64,000 nucleotides of DNA from Paenibacillus sp. PAMC 26794 (GCF_000316035.1 NZ_ANHX01000079.1:1-64000); one strand, 5' to 3'. Shown: positions 16,801 to 26,545, numbered from the stretch's first letter. Program-made: numbers and translations. The notes: a model not told the origin generated them from the sequence alone.

Positions 16801-16830
16801 GGACATTGGTTATAAGCCAGTGTCCTTTTT
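16801..16830 (+). terminator. Terminator after lspA
   Basis: A 9-bp stem (16801-16809 with 16817-16825) followed by TTTTT, 50 bases after the lspA stop. Confidence 0.8.
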
Positions 16831-16950
16831 GTTATGCCCGCTTCGGTGACTCTTCGGATGGATTGATTAACCTGTAAAACTATGCTATTTTTTAGTCGTT
16901 AGTTTAATCGGTAAACAAAGACTAGAAGAGAAGAAGTTTAAGGTTTAATT

Positions 16951-16965
16951 TTGCAAGCGCTTTAA
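16951..16965. promoter_or_regulatory. cre-like site before the two-component operon
   Basis: TTGCAAGCGCTTTAA matches 14 of 15 positions of the loose CcpA consensus WTGNAANCGNWNNCW. It lies about 100 bases upstream of the histidine kinase gene. Confidence 0.4.
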
Positions 16966-17071
16966 CGAGAAGAATTGAATACGTAGATAAATCCGGCATC
17001 GTATGTACCCAGTCTTCAAGAGCACGGGCGTAAGGTGGTGGGTTCTTTTACATGCAAAAAAAGAGAGGAGA

Positions 17072-18844
17072 ATGGGGAAGTTGCGCGGGAAAAAAGGGCA
17101 TTTTAACTCACTTCGGAATCAGATCTTCATTGGTTTCGTTATGGTGATGCTTGTTGTTCTGCTGCTCGCAGGCATATCGGCCTATGATCGGGTAGCTGCT
17201 TTGCTGAAAAGCAATGCGGAGAAACATATTCACCAAACCGCCGTCCAAGCCAGTGGCAGATTGGATGCACTCATTGCACAAGTGAATTCGCTGACCGCTC
17301 AGGTGGCGGATGATTCATACGTGCAGCGTCTGCTTAGCGATGAGAAGCAAGGCAACCCGGCTACCTTTAATCAGCGTCAAGCCCTCTTGCAGATTGCAGG
17401 CAGTTATCAATCTTTTATCAATGGCGCACAGAGTATGGAGATATACACTACGGGTTATAACCGCATCTTTCCGATGGATGACCGATCCCTCGATCTTAGA
17501 GTGGAGCGCAACTGGATCAGCCTGGCCGATGAAGGAAAAGGCAGACTGGTATGGGCAGGCGCTGACCCGGAAGATCCGGGTGTGCTTCTGGCTATTCGGC
17601 GGATTAACCTGCTGGATCATTCTTTCGAGCATGGAGGTTATGTGGTGGTGCGGATGCAACGCAGTTTTTTTCAATTGAATGATTCGAATGGGGCAGATGG
17701 TTCGCAGGACTCCATCATGCTCTTGGATGGGGCAGGAGAAGTGGTGACTTCCGATCTGGAGGTTAATCTCGATCCCAAAGCCATATTGGACAGCGGATCA
17801 GTCGTGCAGAACGGGGATGAATCCTATATCGTCGTCAGGCAAAAATCGGAGTTAACGGGCTGGACACTTGCTGTCCTGACCCCGCTGCGGGAGACAACGG
17901 AAGGTGTATCCATCCTGAGGACGGCACTGCTCGTCTCGGGATTGATAGGTGTTATTCTCTTCCTTATCATGTCCTTCTTTCTGTCCACGATGATTACACG
18001 TCCGCTCATCCGGCTGATGCGGGCCATGCGCAGTGCACAGCCGGGAGCAATGAGACCTAATCTAATGGTTAGCTCTACGATGGAGATCAATGAACTTAAC
18101 GACGTATATAACCAGATGGTCTACAGGCAGAACGAATTGACCCGTGTGGTTCATGAGAAGGAAGTCATGCAGTCCCGGGCTGAGCTGAAGGCGTTGCAGT
18201 CTCAGATTAATCCCCATTTTCTATTCAACACACTGGAAGCGTTCTATTGGTCCCTTGAGGAAAAGGGAGACGAGGAGATGGCACGTATGGTTGTGGCGAT
18301 GTCCCGATTATTTCGCTACATCATCTCCAGTTCGCAACAGGATGAATGGGTTACGATGGCCGACGAGCTGGAACACGCCGAGCGTTATCTTCAAATTATG
18401 CAGATGCGATTGGGAGATAGAATGCAATGGGAGATTCAACTGAGCGACGTGGTTCGTAAGATCCCAATCCCAAAACTGCTTATACAGCCCTTGGTGGAAA
18501 ATGCGATTCTCCATGGCATTGAGAGTAAACTGGGACCGGGAAAGATAAGCATTCATGTGGATGCTTCGACCGAGAAAAATCTGGTTCGCATTGAGGTTCG
18601 GGATGATGGTCCCGGTATGGATGAATTACGGCTTCAATCTGTCATTCATGCTTTACATGGTGGGCCGACTGTGTCCAAGAAGGGGACAGGTGTAGGTCTA
18701 ATCAACGTACATCGGCGGTTGAAGCTTTACTTTGGCAGCGAACTTGGCGAACGGTGCAGGCTTTCCATTACAAGTAAGGTTGGGGAAGGAACTGTCATTT
18801 GCTTTGAGATTCCTATGGGAACGGAGGGTGCATATGATTCATGA
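17072..18844 (+). CDS. YesM-type sensor histidine kinase
   Basis: A membrane sensor of 590 residues. Order: membrane helix (about 15-40), extracellular Cache-like sensor domain, second helix (about 282-305), HAMP, His_kinase domain with QSQINPHFLFNTLEAFYW (phosphorylated His near 381), then HATPase_c with LVENAILHG (N box), DDGPGMDE and GTGVGLINV (G boxes). The ATG at 17072 abuts GAGGAG, so TTG 17081, with the site 10 bases upstream, may be the true start; a much earlier ATG at 17003 lacks support. Such kinases usually sense an extracellular sugar and switch on the adjacent importer. It overlaps the response regulator by 11 bases. Confidence 0.9.
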   Translation: MGKLRGKKGHFNSLRNQIFIGFVMVMLVVLLLAGISAYDRVAALLKSNAEKHIHQTAVQASGRLDALIAQVNSLTAQVADDSYVQRLLSDEKQGNPATFNQRQALLQIAGSYQSFINGAQSMEIYTTGYNRIFPMDDRSLDLRVERNWISLADEGKGRLVWAGADPEDPGVLLAIRRINLLDHSFEHGGYVVVRMQRSFFQLNDSNGADGSQDSIMLLDGAGEVVTSDLEVNLDPKAILDSGSVVQNGDESYIVVRQKSELTGWTLAVLTPLRETTEGVSILRTALLVSGLIGVILFLIMSFFLSTMITRPLIRLMRAMRSAQPGAMRPNLMVSSTMEINELNDVYNQMVYRQNELTRVVHEKEVMQSRAELKALQSQINPHFLFNTLEAFYWSLEEKGDEEMARMVVAMSRLFRYIISSSQQDEWVTMADELEHAERYLQIMQMRLGDRMQWEIQLSDVVRKIPIPKLLIQPLVENAILHGIESKLGPGKISIHVDASTEKNLVRIEVRDDGPGMDELRLQSVIHALHGGPTVSKKGTGVGLINVHRRLKLYFGSELGERCRLSITSKVGEGTVICFEIPMGTEGAYDS

Positions 18845-19628
18845 CAAGACGATTCTTATCGTTGATGATGAGCCGCGTACAAGAGAGGGTATTCGCAAGA
18901 CACTGGAAGGATGGTCGGCAGGACGAAATCATATCCGGACTGCAGAAAGTGGCGTCGAGGCCGTGGAATGGCTCAAGAAAAAGCCGGCAGATCTGTTAAT
19001 AACGGATATTCGCATGCCCGAATTCTCCGGGTTGTCTCTGATTGAGGCCATTCAGCACTTTTCGAATAAGCCTGTTGTCCTGATTATGTCGGGACATGCC
19101 GATTTTCAGTACGCCCAACAGGCCATGAAGCTGGGTGTCGTGGAGTATATGTTGAAACCGATTGATAAGGAACAATTGCTACAGACCGTCGAAAAAGCCT
19201 TGAAGTTCAGCGAACAACAGCGGCGTATTCAAACGATGCAGGAAATGGTTGACCCCAAGCTGCTGGATGTTAAGGAGCGAGGGGAACAAAGGCTCAATAG
19301 CCAGATCAGTGAAGCTTTGACCTATGTGGATACTCATCTGGGTGAACATGTGACCATGCGTGAAATCGCTGAGTTACTCCATCTCAACTCCAGTTACTTC
19401 AGCGTATTGTTTAAGGAACAGATCGGCATCAATTTTAGTGAATACCTTACCCGCAAACGCATTCAGCGCGCGAAGGAGTTGCTTGTGCAGACAACGATGC
19501 CAATCTCGGAGATTGCCGAACAGGTGGGTTATCAGACGGATAAGTATTTTATCACGGTATTTAAAAGTCTTGAGGGGCTTAGTCCAAGCAAATATCGGCA
19601 TTCCCTATCTGAACGAGATAACAAATAA
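18834..19628 (+). CDS. YesN-type response regulator with AraC DNA-binding domain
   Basis: A 264-residue protein. The receiver domain (1-120) has acidic pair D11-D12, phosphoacceptor D58 in LLITDIRMPEF and the conserved K of LKPID. The C-terminal AraC-type double helix-turn-helix covers about 160-260, with AELLHLNSSYFSVLFKEQIG and ISEIAEQVGYQTDKYFITVFK. ATG 18834 lies inside the kinase 3' end, so translation is coupled. The likely target is the importer operon starting at 19743. Confidence 0.92.
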   Translation: MIHDKTILIVDDEPRTREGIRKTLEGWSAGRNHIRTAESGVEAVEWLKKKPADLLITDIRMPEFSGLSLIEAIQHFSNKPVVLIMSGHADFQYAQQAMKLGVVEYMLKPIDKEQLLQTVEKALKFSEQQRRIQTMQEMVDPKLLDVKERGEQRLNSQISEALTYVDTHLGEHVTMREIAELLHLNSSYFSVLFKEQIGINFSEYLTRKRIQRAKELLVQTTMPISEIAEQVGYQTDKYFITVFKSLEGLSPSKYRHSLSERDNK

Positions 19629-19688
19629 CCTCAAAAAAGTGGAGTTTTTCCAAATCGTCCTAGTCTTATGGGGGTGTTATGCTCGTGC

Positions 19689-19712
19689 TACAATTTGGTT
19701 AAAGCGGTTACA
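19689..19712 (+). promoter_or_regulatory. Promoter -10 and cre-like site of sugar importer operon
   Basis: A -10 box TACAAT at 19689-19694 is followed by TTAAAGCGGTTACA at 19699-19712, which matches 13 of 14 positions of the CcpA operator TGWAANCGNTNWCA. The position just after the transcription start would allow catabolite repression. Confidence 0.5.
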
Positions 19713-19742
19713 TTAACCGAAAAAACCAAGGGGGTTGGGATA

Positions 19743-21062
19743 ATGAGCAAAAAGACGATGGCCATTCTTCTGTCATGGACGCTGGTTCTCGCCGTAATTT
19801 TATCCGGATGTAACAGTTCAAGTTCGGATCAAGAGGGTGAAACTGGCAACAACGGCACAGATGGGAAAGTAACCCTCAAATTCATGCACCTCTGGCCAGC
19901 AGGCAGTTCCGCACAGCAAAACAAACTGGTCAACGATATCATCAAGCAGTATCAGACGGATCATCCGAATGTAACCATCAAGCAGGAAGTTCTTGAGAAT
20001 GAACAATATAAGAACAAATTGAAAATTCTGTCGGCATCCAATGAACTTCCCGATGTTGGTGTAACTTGGGCTGCCGGATTTCTGGAGCCTTATGTGAAGG
20101 GGAATCTGTTCGCACCGGTCGATGATCTGCTGAGCGACTCGCTGGGCGAGAAATTCATAGCCGGAACAACAGAAGCTTATGCCATAGACGGCAAAACATA
20201 TGCGTTACCAATCGAGTTGAATATCTCCCCCATTTATTATAACAAAGCCATCTTTGCAAAATATAACTTGCAGCCGCCAGCAACGTACGATGAATTCCTG
20301 AGTGTGCTGAAGACACTGACAGAGAACGGTGAGGTGCCGATCGCACTGGGCAATAAAGACCGCTGGACCGGCTCACTCTGGTATATGTACCTGGCGAATC
20401 GGTTAGGTGGAGATGCACTGGAAAAGGCGATCAATGGCTCCGGCAAGTTTGACGACCCTGCGCTGACTCAAGCTGCTGCCGAGGTACAAAAGCTGGTGGA
20501 TATGAATGCCTTCAACAAAGGCTTCAACGGGTTGTCCAACGATGAGGGCAAATCCGAATTCATGAACGAAAAAGCTGCCATGTACCTGATGGGCACCTGG
20601 GAACTGCCAAACTTTACGACTAACCCGGACATCCCGCAGGAATTCAAAGACAAGATTGGATTTTTCAAATTTCCAACGATGGAAGACGGTAAGAGCGACA
20701 TTAACAGCTGGGTAGGTGGTCCGGGTGTAGGAATGTTCGTGGCCCAGAACTCCAAAGTGAAGGAAGAAGCGCAGAAGTTTGTGCAATACTTTGTGGAAAA
20801 ATGGGGTGAGAGTTCGGTAACTGAAGCAGGTGTCATCCCGGCTACCAAAGTGGATACAGCTGCAGTACAGCTGCCACAGCTCTATATTGACCTGCTCAAC
20901 GAATTGAATCAGGCCAGTAGCCTCACACTCTTTGCAGACGTGCAAATGAAACCGGCAGCCGCTCAGGCCCATCTGGACATGATTCAAGCATTGTTTGGTA
21001 AAGCGGTGACACCGGAGGACTTTGTGAAGAATCATCAGGCTGCGATTGATAAAGGCAATTGA
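19743..21062 (+). CDS. Sugar ABC transporter substrate-binding lipoprotein
   Basis: A 439-residue family 1 extracellular solute-binding protein. The signal peptide ends in lipobox L-S-G-C (Cys 23), so the protein is membrane-anchored. The mature part has the usual two-lobe features: VTLKFMHLWPAG at the start, YALPIELNISPIYYNKAIFAKYNLQPPATYDEF in the hinge region, and FMNEKAAMYLMGTWELPNF. ATG 19743 follows an AAGGGGGTTGGGA site. Two permeases follow, without an ATPase. The sugar is not readable, though the YesMN-type regulator upstream suggests an oligosaccharide. Confidence 0.92.
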   Translation: MSKKTMAILLSWTLVLAVILSGCNSSSSDQEGETGNNGTDGKVTLKFMHLWPAGSSAQQNKLVNDIIKQYQTDHPNVTIKQEVLENEQYKNKLKILSASNELPDVGVTWAAGFLEPYVKGNLFAPVDDLLSDSLGEKFIAGTTEAYAIDGKTYALPIELNISPIYYNKAIFAKYNLQPPATYDEFLSVLKTLTENGEVPIALGNKDRWTGSLWYMYLANRLGGDALEKAINGSGKFDDPALTQAAAEVQKLVDMNAFNKGFNGLSNDEGKSEFMNEKAAMYLMGTWELPNFTTNPDIPQEFKDKIGFFKFPTMEDGKSDINSWVGGPGVGMFVAQNSKVKEEAQKFVQYFVEKWGESSVTEAGVIPATKVDTAAVQLPQLYIDLLNELNQASSLTLFADVQMKPAAAQAHLDMIQALFGKAVTPEDFVKNHQAAIDKGN

Positions 21063-21100
21063 CGTACACACGTTTGAACGCTTGAAGGGAGGATAATGTG

Positions 21101-21982
21101 ATGGACAAAGTCATGTCCAACCGTCTCGTTGCTGCGTTGTACGTGCTTCCTGCACTGCTTCTGCTGCTGGTCTTGGTCTACATCCCAATCGTGCTTACCG
21201 GGTATTATGGGTTGATGCAATGGGACGGGATCGGTGCAATGACCTTTATTGGATTGGATAATTACGCCAGACTACTTCAGGACGGAACATTCTGGCAGAG
21301 TGCGAATCATACCTTTTTGCTTGCTTTGTTTTCTGCGCTGAGTCTGATCGGTTATCTGATGATCGCTTTGGTGCTGTCAGGCAAGATCAAGGGTGCCAAT
21401 CTGTTCCGCAAAATATATTTGATCCCGATGCTGCTGTCTTCGGTCGCGATCGCCCAGTTATGGCTGAAGATCTATCATCCCAGCAATGGTGTGCTGAACA
21501 CCTTTCTGGAAGCCATCGGCTTCAGCAATCCGCCAGCTTGGCTGGCGGAGCCATCCCTGGTGTTGTATGCACTGTTCGTACCGATTCTATGGCAGTATGC
21601 AGGCTTCTATATTTTGATCTATTATGCGGCCCTCAAAAATATTCCGGAATCTCTGGTGGAAGCAGCCCGGATTGACGGGGCAAACCCTTGGCAGATCGCT
21701 TTTCGAATCAAGCTGCCGCTAATTACTGAAGTCATCAAGGTGACCATTGTACTTGCTGTGGTAGGCTCACTCAAGTATTTCGATCTCATCTACGTGATGA
21801 CCGATGGCGGACCAAATGGTTCGAGCGAAGTGATGGCCTCCTATATGTATCGTCAGGCGTTCCGTAGCTTCGACTTTGGTTACGGCAGTGCTGTAGGGTT
21901 CTTCCTGCTCTTGATCTGTCTGCTTGTTACCTGGTTGCTTCGTAAAGCGACGGCATCCAAAGATACGATCCAGTATTCCTGA
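21101..21982 (+). CDS. Sugar ABC transporter permease (MalF-like)
   Basis: A 293-residue inner-membrane subunit with six predicted helices. The EAA loop that contacts the ATPase reads EAARIDGANPWQIAFRIKLPLI (about residues 187-208), characteristic of carbohydrate uptake transporter-1 permeases. ATG 21101 is preferred over GTG 21098 because AAGGGAGG is 8 bases upstream. It forms a heterodimer with the next permease. Confidence 0.92.
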   Translation: MDKVMSNRLVAALYVLPALLLLLVLVYIPIVLTGYYGLMQWDGIGAMTFIGLDNYARLLQDGTFWQSANHTFLLALFSALSLIGYLMIALVLSGKIKGANLFRKIYLIPMLLSSVAIAQLWLKIYHPSNGVLNTFLEAIGFSNPPAWLAEPSLVLYALFVPILWQYAGFYILIYYAALKNIPESLVEAARIDGANPWQIAFRIKLPLITEVIKVTIVLAVVGSLKYFDLIYVMTDGGPNGSSEVMASYMYRQAFRSFDFGYGSAVGFFLLLICLLVTWLLRKATASKDTIQYS

Positions 21983-22012
21983 CGTAAGTGAAATGAAAGG
22001 AGGTCCATCCCG

Positions 22013-22900
22013 GTGAAGACGGATACGGCCGTTAGATTGCCAACTTACCCGGGGACAGGCCGAGGTTCGGCATGGTTAAGGAGATTCGGATATATTCTGC
22101 TGTATTTCCTCTTGTCCCTGGTAGCTTTGCTGCAAATTTTGCCCTTGGTATGGCTGCTGTTGTTCTCGCTTAAAAATAATCAGGAAGTATTCGACATGGC
22201 GCCTTTTTCCCTTCCTGCTACCCCGCGTTGGGAAAACTATGTCAAGGTATGGACAGAGGGAAATATCAGCTTATACTTCTTCAACAGTGTATGGATTACG
22301 GTGGTCTCGGTGGTGGTCACCGTGCTGTTCGCCAGTCTGGTGACCTTTGCCATTACACGTATGCGCTGGAAGGGTCGTTCACTGGTGCTGGGGCTGTTCA
22401 TGGTGGGTCTGATGATCCCTGTGCACTCCACATTGATCCCGCTGTTCAGCTTGTTCCTGAAGCTTCATCTCACAGATCATCCTTTGTCGGTCATCTTGTC
22501 TTATATTGCCTTTAATATGCCAATTACCATTATGATTTTACTCGGATTTTACTACGCGCTTCCCCGGGAAGTGGAAGAAGCCGCAGTGATGGATGGCTGC
22601 TCTGTGCATCGGATTTTCTTTCGGATTGTGCTGCCGATGACGTCTTCGGTCATTTCCACAACGGCGATCATTAACATGATCTATAACTGGAATGAATTCA
22701 TCTTTGTTAATACGTTCATCAGTACAGATTCGTACAAAACCTTAACTGTTGGGGTACAGAACTTTATCGGTCAATATACAACGGATTGGGGAGCGATTGG
22801 TGCAACGCTGATGATTAGCATTATGCCGATCCTGATTGCTTTTCTCATCCTGAGTAATCGAATTGTGGAGGGAATTGCTGCGGGTTCTGTTAAAGGTTAA
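22013..22900 (+). CDS. Sugar ABC transporter permease (MalG-like)
   Basis: A 295-residue partner permease with six helices. The EAA loop is EEAAVMDGCSVHRIFFRIVLPM and the C-terminus ends in the typical IVEGIAAGSVKG. GTG 22013 has AAAGGAGG upstream. No ATPase gene follows; a terminator does, so the importer must use an ATPase encoded elsewhere. Confidence 0.92.
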   Translation: MKTDTAVRLPTYPGTGRGSAWLRRFGYILLYFLLSLVALLQILPLVWLLLFSLKNNQEVFDMAPFSLPATPRWENYVKVWTEGNISLYFFNSVWITVVSVVVTVLFASLVTFAITRMRWKGRSLVLGLFMVGLMIPVHSTLIPLFSLFLKLHLTDHPLSVILSYIAFNMPITIMILLGFYYALPREVEEAAVMDGCSVHRIFFRIVLPMTSSVISTTAIINMIYNWNEFIFVNTFISTDSYKTLTVGVQNFIGQYTTDWGAIGATLMISIMPILIAFLILSNRIVEGIAAGSVKG

Positions 22901-22914
22901 AAGGCTGAGGATCC

Positions 22915-22963
22915 AAGGTCCTTCCATTACTTGCTTAAAAGCGAGTCGGGAGGGGCCTTTTTT
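22915..22963 (+). terminator. Terminator of the sugar importer operon
   Basis: An 11-pair outer stem (22915-22925 with 22949-22959, two G-T) with an inner ACTTGC/GCGAGT hairpin, then six T. Confidence 0.8.
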
Positions 22964-23005
22964 GTCTTCTAAAACCTCTGGCAGGCGTACGCAAGCTGGG
23001 CTTTA

Positions 23006-23019
23006 TGAAAGCGGTGAAA
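23006..23019. promoter_or_regulatory. Possible cre-like site upstream of the MATE gene
   Basis: TGAAAGCGGTGAAA matches 13 of 14 positions of TGWAANCGNTNWCA. It lies about 120 bases before the MATE start. Its role is uncertain because exporters are not typical CcpA targets. Confidence 0.25.
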
Positions 23020-23136
23020 ATACCTATTTATGGAATTACAAAAAACTTTCAACTATTTTCGCAAAACTACTGCATTTTCAAACCACCTGTGCTAACATAC
23101 CCTAAGAATTAAAGCCCACATGGGAAAGGTGAGAAA

Positions 23137-24546
23137 ATGACAGCAATATCCTCAACCAAAGAGTCCCTTCGTTCTGATGCCAAGGATCTGAATCTGATTC
23201 GACTGACATGGCCTATTTTCTTGGAACTCTTCTTATTTATGTTGATGGGGAGCGTGGATACGCTCATGCTCAGCTCGGTATCCGATAATGCGGTCTCCGG
23301 CGTTGGAGCAGCCAATCAGATTATTTCTATCGCTATCCTTGTATTGGAAGTTATTGGACATGGTGCTGCGATTGTAGTAGCACAATATATCGGATCGAAA
23401 AAGTTAAGTGAAGCAGCACAAGTTACGGGTAATGCGATTACACTGAATCTTATCGTAGGTCTGGTCCTGAGCGGAATCTTCCTTCTGTTCGGAGGACATT
23501 TGTTAACACTTCTGAATATTCAAGGCGAAATTTATGATTTTGCCCGTTCGTATATAAATATCGTCGGTGGCGGGATCTTCCTCCAGGCACTCATTAATGC
23601 GCTGGCTGCGACGATTCGTACACATGGTTACACCAAAGAAACGATGTATGTTGCTGTATTCATGAACGTGATTCACGTTGTTGGTAACTATGCATTGATC
23701 TTTGGACACTTCGGCCTGCCGAAGCTTGGGGTGGAAGGGGCAGCGATCTCCACGGTGGGGAGCCGGTTTATCTGCCTGCTGATCTTCTTCTGGTTGTTGT
23801 ATCGTGTGAGCGAGGTACGGGTGGATTTCGAATACTACATTAAGTTGTCCAAGAAATTCATTGGCAAAATTCTGCGGATTGGCATTCCGTCTGCGATGGA
23901 ATCGATGGTATATCATTCCTGCCAGCTCGTGTTCACGCTGTATGTGACCTATCTGGGCGCAGAAGCTATGGCAACCAAGCAGTATGCGGGTAATATCTCC
24001 AGCTATATCTACTTGTTCAGCATGGCGATTGGTATGGGGACATCGATCATTGTAGGCCGGCTTGTGGGTGCGCGGCGCAAAGACGATGCGTACAAACGTG
24101 TTTTTGACAGTGTAAAATGGGCCCTTCTGGCCACGGTTATCATTGATGTAATCATCATTTTGTTCCGTGTGCCGCTGATGAGCATCTTTACGGATAATCC
24201 GGAAATTATCAAGCTGGGGGCTCAAGTAATTCTGCTCAGTCTGTTGCTCGAAACCGGGCGTACCTGCAATATTGTGATCATTGGTTCTCTGCGAGCGGCA
24301 GGGGATGCAAAGTTCCCGGTATACATGGGTCTGATCTCCATGGTCTGCATGAGTCTGCCTCTGGGATACCTGCTCATATTCAAGCTTCATCTGGGGCTCG
24401 CTGGTGTGTGGCTTGCCATTGCGGCGGATGAGTGGACCCGCGCGGTCATTATGTACTTCCGCTGGAAGAGTAGAGCGTGGGAGAAACATGAACTGGTGGA
24501 GCATGATGACGAAGAGGTTGGTGCACAGCCGGTACCGGCTGTCTGA
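23137..24546 (+). CDS. MATE family efflux transporter
   Basis: A 469-residue membrane protein with about 12 helices in two homologous halves of the multidrug and toxin extrusion family, which exports compounds against Na+ or H+ influx. Seen: LTWPIFLELFLFMLMGSVDTLMLS at the first helix, GVGAANQI, GHGAAIVVAQYIGSKK, and the second-half counterpart GMGTSIIVGRLVGARRKDDA. Length is normal. AAAGGTGA precedes the ATG. The C-terminus is an acidic cytosolic tail. No regulator is clearly linked; the AraC gene downstream is separated by a terminator. Confidence 0.92.
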   Translation: MTAISSTKESLRSDAKDLNLIRLTWPIFLELFLFMLMGSVDTLMLSSVSDNAVSGVGAANQIISIAILVLEVIGHGAAIVVAQYIGSKKLSEAAQVTGNAITLNLIVGLVLSGIFLLFGGHLLTLLNIQGEIYDFARSYINIVGGGIFLQALINALAATIRTHGYTKETMYVAVFMNVIHVVGNYALIFGHFGLPKLGVEGAAISTVGSRFICLLIFFWLLYRVSEVRVDFEYYIKLSKKFIGKILRIGIPSAMESMVYHSCQLVFTLYVTYLGAEAMATKQYAGNISSYIYLFSMAIGMGTSIIVGRLVGARRKDDAYKRVFDSVKWALLATVIIDVIIILFRVPLMSIFTDNPEIIKLGAQVILLSLLLETGRTCNIVIIGSLRAAGDAKFPVYMGLISMVCMSLPLGYLLIFKLHLGLAGVWLAIAADEWTRAVIMYFRWKSRAWEKHELVEHDDEEVGAQPVPAV

Positions 24547-24576
24547 CGAAGAGTGTTGTGCAAATAGATAAAAGGA

Positions 24577-24619
24577 GAGTCAATGACGGAAAGGACATAA
24601 TCCGTGGTTGGCTCTTTTT
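24577..24619 (+). terminator. Terminator of the MATE gene
   Basis: An imperfect stem of 13 pairs over 14 positions (24577-24590 with 24601-24614) followed by TTTTT. Confidence 0.75.
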
Positions 24620-24723
24620 GCGTTTCTGGCAGAGGTCAACCGAAGTGAAGATAGCAAAAATGATCAAAACGGCGACGACATCATTCACGTATAGTAAGGA
24701 TATGGAAGGGGGCTTTACCTCAG

Positions 24724-25620
24724 TTGAGCCGTTACCGTGCAATGATTCAGCAAAGTTTGTTCTATATTGAGACCCATCTGCATGAAGAGATCGGGTTGGA
24801 AGAAGTAGCGTCCGAGGCGTTGTTGTCGCCATATCACTACCACCGGGTTTTCCGTAATGAGGTTGGCATGACCGTGGTGGATTATATCCGCAACCGTCGG
24901 ATGAGTCTGGCGTCCACGACCCTGCGGTCGACGGATGCAGGCATTCTGGACATCGCCCTGGCATGTGGATTTGAGAGTCAGGAAGCCTTCACCCGCGCAT
25001 TTCGCAAATTATATGGCATGCCACCAGGACGTTTTCGCAAATTGTTCGATCTGAAATTATTCGAAGGAAGAACCAGAGGAGGAGAATTACAGATGAATCA
25101 GACGTCAACGATAACAGGTTGGATGTTAACCGGAAGTCATCCGCAAAATTATGAGATGGGCATTGATCCTGCCGAAGTGCATCAAGGGAAAGCTTCAGGG
25201 TATTTGAAGGCAGTTACGCCAATGGAGCCTAACGAGTTCGCAACAATGATGCAACAGTTCAGAGCGGACAAGTATGTGGGTAAGCGGATGAAGTTATCGG
25301 GATTCGTGAAGACCGAGCATGTGGATGCGTTCTGCGGATTATGGATGCGTGTGGATAATAACGTGCATGATGTACTTCAATTTGATAACATGCATGATCG
25401 GCCAATTACGGGTACGCAGCCATGGAATCAGTATAGTATTGTGCTTGATGTACCGGAGGGTAGCGCGGTCATTTCATTCGGGGTTATTTTGAACGGTAAA
25501 GGAAAAGTGTGGGTCGACAGCTTCCGCTTCGAGGAGGTTGATCTGAACACACCACTGACACATATGGAGACAGAGTACGAGATGTCGGACGAGCCACTCA
25601 ATCTGTCATTTGAGGAGTAG
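24724..25620 (+). CDS. AraC family regulator with C-terminal effector domain
   Basis: A 298-residue protein. Residues about 5-105 are an N-terminal AraC double helix-turn-helix (LEEVASEALLSPYHYHRVFRNEVG and ILDIALACGFESQEAFTRAFRKLYGMPPGRFRK). From about 125 on there is a beta-rich domain (GWMLTGSHPQNYEMGIDPAEVHQGKASGYLK...VWVDSFRFEEVD) that looks like a carbohydrate-binding-module-type jelly roll, unlike the GyrI-like domain often fused here. TTG 24724 has GGAAGGGGG about 11 bases upstream; ATG 24742 is the alternative. The ligand is unknown. Confidence 0.85.
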   Translation: MSRYRAMIQQSLFYIETHLHEEIGLEEVASEALLSPYHYHRVFRNEVGMTVVDYIRNRRMSLASTTLRSTDAGILDIALACGFESQEAFTRAFRKLYGMPPGRFRKLFDLKLFEGRTRGGELQMNQTSTITGWMLTGSHPQNYEMGIDPAEVHQGKASGYLKAVTPMEPNEFATMMQQFRADKYVGKRMKLSGFVKTEHVDAFCGLWMRVDNNVHDVLQFDNMHDRPITGTQPWNQYSIVLDVPEGSAVISFGVILNGKGKVWVDSFRFEEVDLNTPLTHMETEYEMSDEPLNLSFEE

Positions 25621-25705
25621 AAGCAATATATGTGCAGATCCATTATCAAGCTGAGGCTATATGGGAATTATGATATAATGCTGGTGAGAATGGAGCTGAT
25701 GCTGA

Positions 25706-26545
25706 GTGACGGAATTACTCGATCCACGAGTAGATTTTGTGTTCAAACGCATTTTTGGAAGTGAGCAAAACAAAGATGTTTTGTTAGCTTTTCTGAACAG
25801 CACGTTTATAGAGACCGGCGAATCTCCTCTTACGGAGATCACTGTGGTTAACACGTATACAGATAAGGATAGTCCAGAGGATAAACAATCCATTCTGGAT
25901 ATTAAAGCAAAGACGGTAGAAGGCAAACTAATTAACATTGAAATGCAACTGTTTAACCCGTATAACATGGAGAAAAGGACGTTGTTTTATTGGAGTGAGA
26001 TGTACTTTCATCAGATAAAAAAGGGTGAAAACTATAATCTGCTCAAAAAATGCGTGACTATTAATATCCTCAATTATTCCTGTCTGGATAATGAGCGGTA
26101 TCACAATGTCTTTCATTTACGAGAAGATCATACAGGTATTGGTTTGACGGATGATATCGAAATACATGTGATGGAACTAACCAAATTGGATCAGTATTCT
26201 GTTCCGATGGAAAAAGGCGGACTCGTGAATTGGTTATTATTCCTGAAAGGAATAGATACATCAAACTGGGAGGTGCTGGCTATGAATGAACCGATGTTGA
26301 AAAAGGCGATGGATACGCTGGAATTTCTGAGTCAGGATGCGTCCACCAGAATGGCCTACGATGCTCGGATGAAAGCATTGAGTGACGAAAAATCAATGAT
26401 TGAAGGCGCACGAGCTGAAGGAGCGGCTGAAGGCAAGAGAGAAATGGCTCGTGAGTTACTCACACTTGGCGTAGATCTCTCTGCGATAGTTAAAGCATCT
26501 GGACTCTCTGAAGATGAAATTAAGAAGTTGTTGCCTAAACAGTAA
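25706..26545 (+). CDS. Rpn family recombination-promoting nuclease/putative transposase
   Basis: A 279-residue protein of the PD-(D/E)XK nuclease family (PDDEXK_2/Rpn). Hallmarks: LLDPRVDFVFKRIFGSEQNKDVLLAFLN at the start, ILDIKAKTVEGKLINIEMQ (the D...E-x-Q catalytic region, residues about 68-86), EKRTLFYWSEMY and the C-terminal helical AEGAAEGKREMARELLTLG tail. E. coli RpnA has been shown to be a Ca2+-stimulated nuclease promoting RecA-independent recombination; activity here is inferred. GTG 25706 is the start. A related but interrupted gene lies at 32112-33217. Confidence 0.88.
   Translation: MTELLDPRVDFVFKRIFGSEQNKDVLLAFLNSTFIETGESPLTEITVVNTYTDKDSPEDKQSILDIKAKTVEGKLINIEMQLFNPYNMEKRTLFYWSEMYFHQIKKGENYNLLKKCVTINILNYSCLDNERYHNVFHLREDHTGIGLTDDIEIHVMELTKLDQYSVPMEKGGLVNWLLFLKGIDTSNWEVLAMNEPMLKKAMDTLEFLSQDASTRMAYDARMKALSDEKSMIEGARAEGAAEGKREMARELLTLGVDLSAIVKASGLSEDEIKKLLPKQ

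Noticed and set aside
23503-24504. 333-codon antisense ORF to the MATE gene
   Set aside because: It is a shadow of the GC-rich membrane-protein codons; the MATE frame has clear family motifs and the antisense product is low-complexity Gln/His/Arg-rich.
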